The position numbers and the translations under genes were made by a program. This document shows, piece after piece, positions 42,815-51,754 of a stretch of 64,000 nt of DNA. The notes beneath the pieces are model-generated. The model saw only the letters and a list, made by a program, of their open reading frames with translations. It ran no database searches and was not told the DNA's origin. How positions within the stretch are numbered: the stretch's first letter is position 1; each line of letters begins with the position of its first letter. The stretch comes from Arthrobacter sp. MAHUQ-56 (GTDB lineage: Bacteria > Actinomycetota > Actinomycetes > Actinomycetales > Micrococcaceae): NCBI RefSeq assembly GCF_019710585.1, contig NZ_JAIFZQ010000016.1:124001-188000 (forward strand), read 5' to 3'.

Positions 42815-42840
42815 TTACCCTCCGTTGCGTAGCTGCTCTC

Positions 42841-42854
42841 GTGACCTGGATCAC
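42841..42854. promoter_or_regulatory. CRP/GlxR-like operator upstream of fruR
   Basis: GTGACCTGGATCAC fits the half-sites of TGTGA-N6-TCACA. It lies downstream of the predicted -10, a position expected to repress. Confidence 0.55.
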
Positions 42855-42875
42855 TCTGATGTTGAGTTACTTGAC

Positions 42876-42903
42876 TTTATCTTTGCTTCTGTGGGTTTGT
42901 CAA
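42876..42903 (-). promoter_or_regulatory. Predicted promoter of the fru operon
   Basis: On the minus strand a perfect -35 TTGACA (42898-42903) and a -10-like GATAAA (42876-42881) are spaced by 16 bases. The transcript would start about 55 bases before the fruR GTG and run through the CRP-like site. Confidence 0.55.
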
Positions 42904-43020
42904 TGGAAACCAACATGAAACAAAATCCAGCACCCCGGGCGCGGGTTTTCGCGCGCATACCGGGGCTTCCCTGCCGTTTACTCCTTCATGTCCGTCCGAA
43001 CACCCTCTGCGCGGGCATGG

Positions 43021-43060
43021 AAAAAGCCGGGCTGGAGCCATCAAGGCCCAGCCCGGCTTT
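43021..43060 (-). terminator. Intrinsic terminator of the DUF6458 gene
   Basis: AAAGCCGGGCTGG (43023-43035) pairs with CCAGCCCGGCTTT (43048-43060) in a 13-bp stem. On the minus strand it is followed by a T-run (TTTTT). Confidence 0.85.
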
Positions 43061-43106
43061 GCGGGATCTATGCGTGGTGCCGCTTCCCGCCGCCGTCCCG
43101 CCCGGG

Positions 43107-43358
43107 CTAGATGCCGTCGCGGGTTTCGTGCCGGGTGATGCGCTCGCCGGTGTTGGGGTCGATGGCGGAACGGGATTCGCTCACCCGGCGCCGGCTGGGG
43201 GAGGCGAGGATGAGCGAGGCGATGAGCCCGATAACGCCGACGGCCATCAGGATGTACCCCACCAGTTGCTGGTCAATGAACGGGATCAGGCCCGGGGCCA
43301 CGGCCCAGGCGAGGATGGCACCGAGGGCGATGAGGAAGATTGACGAGCCGATTCTCAT
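43107..43358 (-). CDS. DUF6458 family small membrane protein
   Basis: An 83-residue protein with two membrane helices (SSIFLIALGAILAWAVAPGL and VGYILMAVGVIGLIASLILA), followed by a basic tail (SRRRVSESRS) and a polar C-terminus. The start MRIGSSIFLIALGAILAWAV is the hallmark of this actinobacterial family of unknown function. GGAGC precedes the ATG. It is a single gene with its own terminator and lies near the fru promoter region but is separate from it. Confidence 0.85.
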   Translation of the reverse strand: MRIGSSIFLIALGAILAWAVAPGLIPFIDQQLVGYILMAVGVIGLIASLILASPSRRRVSESRSAIDPNTGERITRHETRDGI

Positions 43359-43527
43359 GACTTGCTCCTTACGGCCGCGTGCTGCGCGGCGCTGGGTGGG
43401 TGCTGCCTGTTGGTGTTGCGTACACTGCCACTGCTAAGCCTGCTGTCTATCAATCGCCACGCTACCTCCCGGTATTGGCGGTTTCAATGACCGTGGCTGG
43501 ACCGTTATCCCTCGTTAGGCTGATCCG

Positions 43528-44145
43528 GTGGAAACAGTTGTATGGTCCAGGCCCGAAGGCCAGCGTGCCGGCACGCCCTTGCTGGTGATGATGCATGGCT
43601 ACGGCACTGATGAGTCACGGATGGTCCGGCTCTTTGAATACCTGCCGCAGGAGTTCACGTTTGCCGCCCTGAGGGCTCCCATGCCCATCGGCGACCATTG
43701 GGGCTGGTTCCTGCTGGATTACTTCCTGGCCAACGATTTTGCGGACGTCATCGCTGCCGCGAACGCCGTGCAGGGGTGGATCAACTCCGTCAAGGACCAG
43801 CACAGCAGCGTCACCCTGATGGGGTACTCGCAGGGCATGGCCATGGCCAGCACCCTCCTGCGGCTGCACCCGGAGGAGTACCGGGCCGTGGTGGGCCTGT
43901 CGGGCTTCGTGCTCAACAACGAGCTGCTCACCATGACGGACTCCTTCGACGAGAAGCCGCCGTTCTTTTGGGGACGGGATAAAGCAGACCTGGTGATCAA
44001 CGAGGACGCCATCGCCTACACCGCCGAATGGCTGGAGAAGAACACGCGGCTGACGGCCCGCACCTACCCCGGAATGGGGCACGCCATGTCCAAAACGGAG
44101 ATGGTGGATGTCAGCGCATTCCTGCGGCACTACGTGCTCCGCTGA
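43528..44145 (+). CDS. Alpha/beta hydrolase (phospholipase/carboxylesterase family)
   Basis: A 205-residue serine hydrolase. LLVMMHGYGTDESRM is the oxyanion loop, LMGYSQGMAMA carries the nucleophile Ser, and GMGHAMSK gives the catalytic His. The aspartate of the triad is likely the one in GRDKADLVINED. This is the small esterase family of broad specificity. The start is GTG at 43528. It has no partner gene and no visible signal peptide, so it is probably cytoplasmic. Confidence 0.86.
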   Translation: METVVWSRPEGQRAGTPLLVMMHGYGTDESRMVRLFEYLPQEFTFAALRAPMPIGDHWGWFLLDYFLANDFADVIAAANAVQGWINSVKDQHSSVTLMGYSQGMAMASTLLRLHPEEYRAVVGLSGFVLNNELLTMTDSFDEKPPFFWGRDKADLVINEDAIAYTAEWLEKNTRLTARTYPGMGHAMSKTEMVDVSAFLRHYVLR

Positions 44146-44198
44146 CTCCCGTGCCGCCGGCAGTGGCATGGGCGGAAAAAACAGTTGCACGCCAAATT

Positions 44199-44212
44199 TG
44201 TAAGCGCTTACA
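44199..44212. promoter_or_regulatory. LacI-family operator (TGTAAGCGCTTACA)
   Basis: A perfect 14-bp palindrome that fits the LacI-family (cre-like) consensus TGWAANCGNTNWCA exactly. It lies 150 bases upstream of the sugar phosphomutase and GH65 phosphorylase genes. No LacI-type gene is encoded in the window, so the repressor must be elsewhere. Confidence 0.7.
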
Positions 44213-44348
44213 CTTTCCTACGGTCATGATCGGTCCTGCAGCGGGCGGATAAAGGAGGCAATGCCGTGTGCATGTTGTCTACCGGCTCCTCCGCTGGCTG
44301 CCCCGGCGGGGCCGGCCATCCGCACATTGAAAGGACAACGCACTGCCG

Positions 44349-45086
44349 ATGACACAGCAATCCTCACCCCATGCCGCCGTCTGGACCGGGGCGGCGGGGA
44401 TCCTGTTCGACCTGGACGGCGTGCTGACCCCCACGGCCGCCGTACATGAGCGCGCCTGGCAGGAACTGTTCGAAGGCTACCTGGCCTCCCACCCCCAGGC
44501 CCGTGGTTATAGCGAGAGCGACTACTTCGACCACATCGACGGCAAGCCCCGCTTTGACGGAGTGCGGGACTTTCTGTCATCCCGCGGGCTCACGCTTCCG
44601 GAGGGCCCGCAGGACGACGACCCCGCGAACGAAACCGTCCAGGGCCTGGGCAACCGGAAGAACCGCATCTTCAATGACATCGTGGGCGACGGCGTCGAAC
44701 CGTTCGAAGGGTCCGTGCGTTTCCTCGAAGCCGCCCTGGCGCGCGGACTCAAGGTCGCCGTCGTCTCTTCCTCCCGGAACGCCCCCGCCGTCCTGGCCGC
44801 GGCCGGCCTCAGCCGCCACTTCCCCGTGGTGGTGGACGGCGTGGTGGCCGCGGAGCAGGGCCTTCCGGGCAAGCCCAGCCCCGCCACCTACGACTACGCC
44901 GCGCAACTGCTGGACTTGCCCAGCGAGGACTGCGTGGTGGTCGAGGACGCCGTATCCGGCGTACAGGCCGGGCAGGCGGGATCGTTCCACTCCGTCATCG
45001 GCGTTGACCGCGGCGCCGGCCGGCAGGCCCTCCTTGACGCCGGCGCGACCGTGGTGGTCGGCGATCTCCAGGAGCTGATCCCCTAA
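44349..45086 (+). CDS. pgmB: Beta-phosphoglucomutase family HAD hydrolase
   Basis: A 245-residue HAD-superfamily mutase. The nucleophile and acid/base aspartates are in ILFDLDGVLTPT; VVSSSRNAP is motif II; KPSPATYDY contains the Lys of motif III; and VVEDAVSGVQAG is motif IV. Beta-phosphoglucomutase converts beta-glucose 1-phosphate, the product of GH65 phosphorylases, to glucose 6-phosphate. The next gene is exactly such a phosphorylase. The order and the shared LacI-type operator support a maltose, kojibiose or trehalose phosphorylytic route. Confidence 0.9.
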   Translation: MTQQSSPHAAVWTGAAGILFDLDGVLTPTAAVHERAWQELFEGYLASHPQARGYSESDYFDHIDGKPRFDGVRDFLSSRGLTLPEGPQDDDPANETVQGLGNRKNRIFNDIVGDGVEPFEGSVRFLEAALARGLKVAVVSSSRNAPAVLAAAGLSRHFPVVVDGVVAAEQGLPGKPSPATYDYAAQLLDLPSEDCVVVEDAVSGVQAGQAGSFHSVIGVDRGAGRQALLDAGATVVVGDLQELIP

Positions 45087-45236
45087 ACCGCTGCCTTCCC
45101 CCGGCAGCAGCCACAACGGGGCGGCCCGCCCAGTACCCCCGCTGGCCACCGTCCCGCCCACCCCACCCCCGTCTTCAACACGCACCCCGGCCGGCCCCCC
45201 ACCGGCAGGACAGCAAGGCCAAAGGACCCCAACACC

Positions 45237-47582
45237 ATGGCTATTCTCAACGCGGACCGCGAACGGTTCCCCGACACCCCCTGGCAGCTCCTCGAAACCC
45301 GCCACGAAGCGGGTGACGCGGGAACTTTAGAAACCCTCTTTGCCTTGGGCAACGGGCATCTGGGTATCCGCGGCGCCCACTGGGCCGCGGCCGACTCCGA
45401 ACTGCCGGGCAGCTTCATCAACGGGCTGCACGAAATCTGGGACATCAAGCACGCCGAAAACGCGTTCGGGTTCGCGCGCACCGGCCAGCGCATCCTCTAC
45501 ATCCCGGACGCCAACAACTTCACGGTGGTGGTGGACGGGGAAAACCTCACGCTGGCCGAATCCGAGGTGCTCGCCTACCGGCGCTCCGTTGACTTCGCCA
45601 CCGGAATCTACGAGTGCCGGATCACCTGGCAGTGCCGGTCGGGCGCCGTCGTGACCACCACGGAGCGGCGGGCGGTGGGCTTCGCGTCCCGCGGGAGCCT
45701 GGGCATCTCGCTGGAAGTGGCCACGGACCGGCAGGTGTCGCTGGATGTCACGTCCTCGGTGATCAACCGCCAGGACCAGCCGGTGGAAGACCACTCGGTG
45801 CACGATCCGCGGCGGGCAGGCCGCCACGCCGGACGCGTCCTGCTGCCGCTGCGGCTGGATGGCGGCGACGGTTCCCTGCGCATGGCCTGGGAAGCCGCGG
45901 AATCCAAGCAGCGCGTCGGCATCGCCGTGGAGCACTGGACCTCCGCAGGGCACCAGCCGTTTGAGACACTCGTGGACCAGGACGACAGCAGCGTGCGCTA
46001 CGTCCTGGCCGTGGACGCCGATGCGCCGTTCCGGCTGGAAAAGAGCGTCAGCTACGCAGCCGGCCGCGCAGTCCAGGACCTCGACGCCGACGCGGCCGAA
46101 ATGGCCGAAGCAGGCCTCCGTCCGGTGCAGGATATCTTCGCCGAGAGCGAGTCGCACTACCGCGGCTACTGGGCCACCTCGGACATCGTGGTGGACGGCG
46201 GCGGCCCCGGGCTGCAGCAGGCCATCCGCTGGAACCTCTTCCAGCTGGCGCAGGCCACCGCCCGTGCGGACGTTGCCGGCATCCCGGCCAAGGGCGTCAC
46301 CGGATCGGGCTATGAGGGGCACTACTTCTGGGACCAGGAGGTGTACCTGCTGCCCTACCTCACCTACACGAACCCCGACGGCGCCCGGCAGGTCCTGGAG
46401 TTCCGGCACGGCATGCTTCCCGAGGCCAAGATCCGGGCCAAGGAGCTGAGTGTGGACGGCGCCCTTTTCCCGTGGCGCACCATCAACGGCCTCGAAGCCA
46501 GCGCCTACTACGCGGCGGGCACCGCGCAGTTCCACATCGCCGCCGCCATCGCCTTCGCCACCAACAGGTACCTGTGGGCAACGGGGGATGGGGCCTTCCG
46601 CGACGGGATGGGCGCCGAACTGCTGATCGAGACGGCCCGGATGTGGATCTCCCTGGGCTTCTTCGGCAAGGACGGGCTGTTCCACATCCATGGGGTCACC
46701 GGCCCGGACGAGTACACCGCCGTAGTAAACGACAACCTGTACACGAACGTCATGGCACGCTTCAATTTGCGCGCCGCTGCCGCGCTGGACCACGCGGAAG
46801 TAACGCAGGAGGAGCGCCAGCTGTGGGAGGCGGCCGCAAACCGCATGCAGCTGCCGTTCGATGACCGGATGCAGGTGCACTCGCAGGACAACGACTTCAT
46901 GACCCTGGAGGCGTGGGACTGGACCACACCCCGGTCGAAGTATCCCCTGCTGCTGCACTTCCACCCCTTGGTGATCTACCGCCACCAGGTCCTCAAGCAG
47001 GCGGACACCGTCCTGGCCATGTTCCTGCAGTGGCAGGACTTCACGGCGGAGGAAAAGCACCGCGCCTTCGACTTCTACGACCCCATCACCACCGGCGACT
47101 CGACCCTGTCCGCCTGCGTCCAGGGGATCATGGCGGCCGAGGTGGGCTACTCCGGGGAAGCGCTGGACCACTTCACCAACGCTGCATTCATCGACCTTGA
47201 CGATACCCACGGCAACACGATCGACGGTGTGCACATCGCCTCCACCGGCGGCGTCTGGAGCTCGCTGGTCTGCGGGTTCGCCGGTATGCGCGACCAGGGC
47301 CCGGTCCCGTACTTCGATCCGCGCCTGCCCGCCGAGTGGGAGGGGCTGACGTTCCACCTGAAGATCCGTGGCCGGCTCCTGCTGGTCCAGCTCGGACCGG
47401 GTGACATCACGCTTGCGGTGCAGGAGGGCGAGCCGCTGGAGGTTGATGTCCGCGGCCGGCGCCTCCTGGTGGGCGGTGAGCCTGTGCAGATGCCGCTGGA
47501 ACGGGTCACCGAGCCGGTGCGTACCGTGTTCCCGAGCGGGCTGCCGACGGCGAGCATCCCCGTGGTGCGCGGCAACAGCTGA
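45237..47582 (+). CDS. Glycoside hydrolase family 65 disaccharide phosphorylase
   Basis: A 781-residue GH65 protein. These enzymes split maltose, trehalose, kojibiose or nigerose with phosphate to glucose plus beta-glucose 1-phosphate. The N-terminal domain (1 to about 270) begins with TPWQLLETRHE and NGHLGIRGAHW. The (alpha/alpha)6 barrel carries KGVTGSGYEGHYFWDQEVY, and the catalytic general acid is Glu492 in GVTGPDEYTAVVNDN. The C-terminal beta-sandwich follows. The disaccharide cannot be assigned from the motifs alone. It pairs with pgmB upstream (150-base gap). Confidence 0.92.
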   Translation: MAILNADRERFPDTPWQLLETRHEAGDAGTLETLFALGNGHLGIRGAHWAAADSELPGSFINGLHEIWDIKHAENAFGFARTGQRILYIPDANNFTVVVDGENLTLAESEVLAYRRSVDFATGIYECRITWQCRSGAVVTTTERRAVGFASRGSLGISLEVATDRQVSLDVTSSVINRQDQPVEDHSVHDPRRAGRHAGRVLLPLRLDGGDGSLRMAWEAAESKQRVGIAVEHWTSAGHQPFETLVDQDDSSVRYVLAVDADAPFRLEKSVSYAAGRAVQDLDADAAEMAEAGLRPVQDIFAESESHYRGYWATSDIVVDGGGPGLQQAIRWNLFQLAQATARADVAGIPAKGVTGSGYEGHYFWDQEVYLLPYLTYTNPDGARQVLEFRHGMLPEAKIRAKELSVDGALFPWRTINGLEASAYYAAGTAQFHIAAAIAFATNRYLWATGDGAFRDGMGAELLIETARMWISLGFFGKDGLFHIHGVTGPDEYTAVVNDNLYTNVMARFNLRAAAALDHAEVTQEERQLWEAAANRMQLPFDDRMQVHSQDNDFMTLEAWDWTTPRSKYPLLLHFHPLVIYRHQVLKQADTVLAMFLQWQDFTAEEKHRAFDFYDPITTGDSTLSACVQGIMAAEVGYSGEALDHFTNAAFIDLDDTHGNTIDGVHIASTGGVWSSLVCGFAGMRDQGPVPYFDPRLPAEWEGLTFHLKIRGRLLLVQLGPGDITLAVQEGEPLEVDVRGRRLLVGGEPVQMPLERVTEPVRTVFPSGLPTASIPVVRGNS

Positions 47583-47596
47583 ACAGGACGGTCGAC

Positions 47597-47629
47597 GGCG
47601 GCACGGCAGCTTTTCCCTGCCGTGCCGCC
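47597..47629. terminator. Terminator between GH65 gene and MFS exporter
   Basis: GGCGGCACGGCAG pairs with CTGCCGTGCCGCC in a 13-bp stem, with CTTTTCC in the loop region. It ends the plus-strand phosphorylase operon and touches the stop of the convergent MFS gene. Confidence 0.8.
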
Positions 47630-48946
47630 TTAGTCTCCTGCCGCCGTCGTGCGTTCCGCCTCCGGTGCAGCGTCCAGCGGATGCGCCACTTCGTCCAGGG
47701 GCATCCGCGCAGCGGCCAGGGCCACCACGGCCATGACGGGGCACACTCCGCCGGCCACCAGGAAGATCAGCCAGACGGGCAGGACCGCCGCGGCCGGCCC
47801 GGCCAAGGCCATGGACACCGGCATCAGGGCCAGGGACACGAAGAAGTCCAGGCTGGAAATCCGCCCCAGCAGGTGCGGCGGAACCCTCCGCTGCAGCAGC
47901 GTCCCCCAGATGACCATGCCCACGCTGCCGGTGGCGCCGAAAACGAACAGCGCCGCGCCGATGGCCCAGAAGTTGTCCATGGCGCCGATCGCCGCCAACG
48001 GCAGGCTGCCCGCGCCCCAGGACACCATCATCACCGTGAGGTAGCGCCGCGGCAGCCGGAAGGACGCCGTGAGCAGCGAGCCCAGGGCCGCGCCGACGCC
48101 CATGACCGCGAGCAGGAACCCGAACATGCTCGAATCACCGCCGAGCTGGTCGCGCACCACGAACGGCAGCAGGACCTCGATGGGGCCAATCAGGAACAGC
48201 ACGGAGATGCACGCCCAGAGCAGCGTCCACAGCAGCCACGGGGTGCCCAGCGTGTAGGCCACGCCTTCGCGCAGGTCCCGGAAGAAGGACGGACGACGGC
48301 GGTCCCCGCCTTCCGCTGCTTCTTCGCCGTCTGCGGTGGGGGCGGGATTCCCAGGCTTCCCGCTGCGCAGGAAGTTCAGGATGGCGAAGGCCGCGAGGTG
48401 GCATGCGGCCACGGCCGTCACCGCATGGGAGGGTGACAGGGCGGCCACCAGGACGCCCGCCACCGCAGGGCCTGCCGCCTGCTGCAGGACCGGGCGCATG
48501 GATCCCTCCATGCCGTTGGCCGCCAGCAAGTCCTCCGCGGGAAGGATGCGCGGCAGGATGGCCGAGTAGGCGGGGAAGAAGAAGGCGGCCCCGACACCCA
48601 GCACGAACGCGGCCACCGCCACATGCCACAGCTGGAGCCAGCCCGCCATGGCGAGCCCGCTGACGGCGGCGATCACCGCGAGGTTGGCGCCCTCCACGGC
48701 GACGATGAGCCGCCGCTGCGGAACCCTGTCCGCCGCGATGCCGCCGGCCAGGACGAACGCCACCAGGCCGGCACTGCCGGCGGCGGCCACCAGGGACAGG
48801 TCCAGCGGGCCGCCGCCGAGCCGCATCACCTGGTACACCATGGCAACGGCCCACATACCGGACCCGAAGATGGAGATGGCCAGTGCCGCGATCAGCACCC
48901 GGTACTCTCGATGGGCAAAGGGCCGCAAGGCTTTGGGCGTGGGCAT
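47630..48946 (-). CDS. MFS transporter (EntS-like efflux family)
   Basis: A 438-residue major-facilitator protein with 12 predicted helices. The start MPTPKALRPFAHREYRVL is typical of the MFS_3 group, which includes enterobactin exporter-like proteins. GGIAADRVPQRRLIVAVEG is the loop 2-3 motif, and a charged loop in the middle (AEGGDRRRPSFFRDLREG) separates the halves. The substrate is unknown. A role in siderophore export is possible but the des operon is 19 kb away. It is convergent with the GH65 gene. Confidence 0.84.
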   Translation of the reverse strand: MPTPKALRPFAHREYRVLIAALAISIFGSGMWAVAMVYQVMRLGGGPLDLSLVAAAGSAGLVAFVLAGGIAADRVPQRRLIVAVEGANLAVIAAVSGLAMAGWLQLWHVAVAAFVLGVGAAFFFPAYSAILPRILPAEDLLAANGMEGSMRPVLQQAAGPAVAGVLVAALSPSHAVTAVAACHLAAFAILNFLRSGKPGNPAPTADGEEAAEGGDRRRPSFFRDLREGVAYTLGTPWLLWTLLWACISVLFLIGPIEVLLPFVVRDQLGGDSSMFGFLLAVMGVGAALGSLLTASFRLPRRYLTVMMVSWGAGSLPLAAIGAMDNFWAIGAALFVFGATGSVGMVIWGTLLQRRVPPHLLGRISSLDFFVSLALMPVSMALAGPAAAVLPVWLIFLVAGGVCPVMAVVALAAARMPLDEVAHPLDAAPEAERTTAAGD

Positions 48947-48992
48947 AGGGCCAGTTTAGGGGGCAGTTTATGCGGTCGTGCTGCGGCCGGTC

Positions 48993-49022
48993 CTGCCTGG
49001 TGTCCCCCACGGCACCAGGCAG
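48993..49022 (-). terminator. Hairpin terminator of lipA
   Basis: CTGCCTGGTG pairs with CACCAGGCAG around a 10-base loop. It lies 17 bases past the lipA stop on the minus strand, without a marked T-run. Confidence 0.6.
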
Positions 49023-49038
49023 CGCCCTCTTCGCAGGA

Positions 49039-50052
49039 TTATCCCGCGAGGAGGGTGCTGGCTTCCTGGCGGGTGGTGCCGGAGTCCTGGATGCCTTCGG
49101 CGATGTGGGCGAGTTCGGCGGGGATGTCGCGGCCTTTCTTGCGCATGGCGGTGGCCCAGAGGCGGCCGGCGCGGTAGGAGGAGCGGACCAGGGGTCCGGA
49201 CATGACGCCGAGGAAGCCGATGTCTTCGGCTTCGTGCTGCAGGTCCAGGAATTCCTGGGGTTTGACCCAGCGGTCCACGGGCAGGTGCCGTTCGGACGGG
49301 CGCAGGTACTGGGTGATGGTGATCAGGTCGCAGCCGGCGTCGTGGAGGTCGCGGAGGGCTTCGGAGATTTCTTCGCGGGTTTCGCCCATGCCCAGGATGA
49401 GGTTGGATTTGGTGACCATCCCGTGGTTGCGGCCCTGGGTGATGACGTCCAGGGAGCGGTCGTAGCGGAACGCGGGGCGGATGCGCTTGAAGATGCGGGG
49501 GACGGTTTCGACGTTGTGGGCGAAGACTTCGGGCTTGGAGTCGCAGATCGCCTTGATGTGGTCGGGGTTGCCGGAGAAGTCGGGGATGAGCAGTTCGACG
49601 CCGGTGCCGGGGTTCAGTTCGTGGATCTTGCGGACGGTTTCGGCGTAGAGCCAGACGCCTTCGTCGTCGAGGTCGTCGCGGGCGACGCCGGTGACGGTGG
49701 CGTAGCGCAGCTGCATGGATTGGACGGAGCGGGCCACCTTGGTGGGTTCGAACCGGTCCAGGGGTGAGGGTTTGCCGGTGTCGATCTGGCAGAAGTCGCA
49801 GCGGCGGGTGCATTCGGAGCCGCCGATCAGGAAGGTCGCTTCCTTGTCTTCCCAGCACTCGAAGATGTTGGGGCAGCCGGCCTCTTCGCAGACGGTGTGC
49901 AGGCCTTCCTTCTTGACCAGGTTCTTCAGCCCGACGAACTCGGGCCCCATCTGGACCTTGGCCTTGATCCACTCCGGCTTGCGTTCGACCGGAACCGCAG
50001 CATTACGCTGCTCGATCCGCAGCATCTTCCGGCCCTCAGGTGCCAATGTCAT
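49039..50052 (-). CDS. lipA: Lipoyl synthase
   Basis: A 337-residue radical-SAM enzyme that inserts two sulfurs into protein-bound octanoyl groups. The auxiliary cluster Cys motif is [12 protein letters not shown], and the radical-SAM motif is CTRRCDFC. A conserved RSSY motif is near the C-terminus ([10 protein letters not shown]). It lies 13 bases after sdaA and is part of a locus with gcvH, whose lipoyl-Lys is one of its targets. The likely start is MTLAPEGRK; the Met at residue 10 (MLRIEQRN) is an alternative. Confidence 0.96.
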   Translation of the reverse strand: MTLAPEGRKMLRIEQRNAAVPVERKPEWIKAKVQMGPEFVGLKNLVKKEGLHTVCEEAGCPNIFECWEDKEATFLIGGSECTRRCDFCQIDTGKPSPLDRFEPTKVARSVQSMQLRYATVTGVARDDLDDEGVWLYAETVRKIHELNPGTGVELLIPDFSGNPDHIKAICDSKPEVFAHNVETVPRIFKRIRPAFRYDRSLDVITQGRNHGMVTKSNLILGMGETREEISEALRDLHDAGCDLITITQYLRPSERHLPVDRWVKPQEFLDLQHEAEDIGFLGVMSGPLVRSSYRAGRLWATAMRKKGRDIPAELAHIAEGIQDSGTTRQEASTLLAG

Positions 50053-50065
50053 CAGTACTCTTTCC

Positions 50066-51463
50066 TTAGCATTCCACGACGTTGACGGCGAGGCCGCCCA
50101 TCGCTGTTTCCTTGTATTTGTCGCTCATGTCCTTGCCGGTTTCGCGCATCGTGATGATGACCTCGTCCAGCGAGACGCGGTGGGTGCCGTCGCCCCAGAG
50201 CGCCATCTTGGCGGCGTTGATCGCCTTGGCCGCGGCGATCGCGTTCCGCTCGATGCACGGAACCTGGACCAGCCCGCCGATCGGGTCGCAGGTCAGGCCC
50301 AGGTTGTGCTCCATCGCGATCTCCGCGGCGTTCTCCACCTGCGCCGGGGTCCCGCCCATCACCTCGGCCAGGCCCGCGGCGGCCATCGACGACGCGGATC
50401 CCACCTCGCCCTGGCAACCCACCTCGGCCCCGGAGATCGAGGCCTGCTCCTTGTAGAGCACGCCGACGGCGCCGGCGGCGAGCAGGAACTTCACCACCAC
50501 ACCGTCGCGGTCCTCCTGCGTGGCGGACTCCATCCCGGGCGCGAAATGCAGGGCGTAGTACAGCACGGCGGGAATGATGCCGGCGGCGCCGTTGGTCGGG
50601 GCGGTGACCACCCTGCCGCCGGAGGCGTTCTCCTCGTTCACCGCCAGGGCCACCAGGTTCACCCACTCCTGCCAGTACTTGGGGTCCCGGTCCTTGTCCT
50701 CCTTGAGCAGGCGGTCATGCCAGTCCGGGGCCCGGCGCCGGACCTTCAGCCCGCCGGGCAGCAGTCCGGTCCGTTTGAGGCTGGTCTGCACGCAGGCCTC
50801 CATGACGGACCAGATGTGCAGCAGGCCGGCGCGGATCTCCTCCTCGTCCCGCGAGGACTTCTCGTTGAGGAGCATGATGTCGCTGATCCCCAGTCCGGTG
50901 TCCCGGCAGTGCTCCAGCAGTTCGGCGGCGGTCCGGAACGGCAGCGGCAGCTCCTTCTTCGACTCCTCCAGCTCCTGCAGGGCCGCGTCCTCTTCGCCTT
51001 CACGGACGATGAACCCGCCGCCCACGGAAAAGAACGTGGCGGTGTGGAGGACGTTGCCATCGGGGTCGGAGACCGTGAACGTCATTCCGTTGGTGTGCCG
51101 CGGCAGCACCGTCAGCGGCCGCAGCACCATGTCCTGCACGCCGTACGGCAGCGGCACCGCGCCCGCCAGGTTCAGGGTCCCGGTCTCCGCGATCGCGGCC
51201 AGCCGCTCCTCCACCTCCTCCGGCAGGATCAGCTCCGGATGGAACCCCTCCAGCCCCAGCAGGATTGCGGTCATCGTCCCATGCCCGTGGCCAGTGGCGG
51301 CGAGGGACCCGTAAAGATCCACCCGCAGCGACGCCACGTCCGCGAGCTTGCCCAGGCCCTTGAGCTCCTCCGCAAAAACGGCAGCAGCCCGCATCGGCCC
51401 CACAGTATGAGAGCTCGAAGGCCCAATCCCGATCGAAAACAGATCAAAGACTCCAACAGCCAT
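50066..51463 (-). CDS. sdaA: L-serine ammonia-lyase (iron-sulfur type)
   Basis: A 465-residue single-chain L-serine dehydratase. It deaminates L-serine to pyruvate and ammonia using a [4Fe-4S] cluster. [16 protein letters not shown] is the N-terminal beta-domain signature, and the alpha-domain cluster ligands lie in [11 protein letters not shown] and [16 protein letters not shown]. It follows glyA by 291 bases, and this gap contains a strongly structured RNA. Together with glyA and the glycine cleavage genes it lets the cell use glycine through serine to pyruvate. Confidence 0.95.
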   Translation of the reverse strand: MAVGVFDLFSIGIGPSSSHTVGPMRAAAVFAEELKGLGKLADVASLRVDLYGSLAATGHGHGTMTAILLGLEGFHPELILPEEVEERLAAIAETGTLNLAGAVPLPYGVQDMVLRPLTVLPRHTNGMTFTVSDPDGNVLHTATFFSVGGGFIVREGEEDAALQELEESKKELPLPFRTAAELLEHCRDTGLGISDIMLLNEKSSRDEEEIRAGLLHIWSVMEACVQTSLKRTGLLPGGLKVRRRAPDWHDRLLKEDKDRDPKYWQEWVNLVALAVNEENASGGRVVTAPTNGAAGIIPAVLYYALHFAPGMESATQEDRDGVVVKFLLAAGAVGVLYKEQASISGAEVGCQGEVGSASSMAAAGLAEVMGGTPAQVENAAEIAMEHNLGLTCDPIGGLVQVPCIERNAIAAAKAINAAKMALWGDGTHRVSLDEVIITMRETGKDMSDKYKETAMGGLAVNVVEC

Positions 51464-51754
51464 GACGGGTATTCCTAACTAAACGGTGGTTGGGGTGGGC
51501 GGCTGACGGAATTCCTCCGCGTGCTGGCTCGTTCCTCGCCTCTGACGCACGCTTCCGGAATCCCCCCAGCCACCCTCGTAGCAGCTTCGCAGGCTGCTAT
51601 CGCCGTGGACTCTCAAGGTAGGCGACTCTCGCCCCTGTGGGACCGGTATCCGGAAGCGTGCGTCTAAGGGAGCGTCACGTCCGCTCAGCGGGCGTCTACG
51701 CGACCGAGCACGCGGAGGATGCCGGCCCCACCGGGCAAAAGGGTGACCGGACGA
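51464..51754 (-). promoter_or_regulatory. Structured sdaA leader RNA, unassigned class
   Basis: Between the glyA stop and the sdaA start, on the transcribed minus strand, lies nested dyad symmetry. A perfect 12-bp outer helix joins AGCACGCGGAGG (51707-51718) and CCTCCGCGTGCT (51514-51525). A perfect 16-bp inner helix joins 51649-51664 with 51544-51559 (GACGCACGCTTCCGGA). Inside this helix are at least two more hairpins, including TAGCAGC/GCTGCTA with loop CTGCGAA and TCGCC/GGCGA. A GAGAGTC element occurs twice. Glycine-riboswitch CTCTCAGG marks and a tRNA T-arm are absent. It looks like a cis-regulatory RNA of unknown ligand. Confidence 0.6.

Noticed and set aside
45327-47744. An 805-residue open frame on the minus strand
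   Set aside because: Antisense of the GH65 phosphorylase, which has a full set of catalytic motifs; the antisense product has none.
51544-51664. A tRNA or T-box in the sdaA leader
   Set aside because: Stems of the right general shape exist, but the T-arm GGTTCGA motif and the T-box GGNACCGCG sequence are absent, and the closing helix is far too long for a tRNA.
51544-51664. A third glycine riboswitch upstream of sdaA
   Set aside because: GAGAGTC elements recall it, but the CTCTCAGG marks and the GCCGTAGGAGCAA loop of the other two copies are missing.
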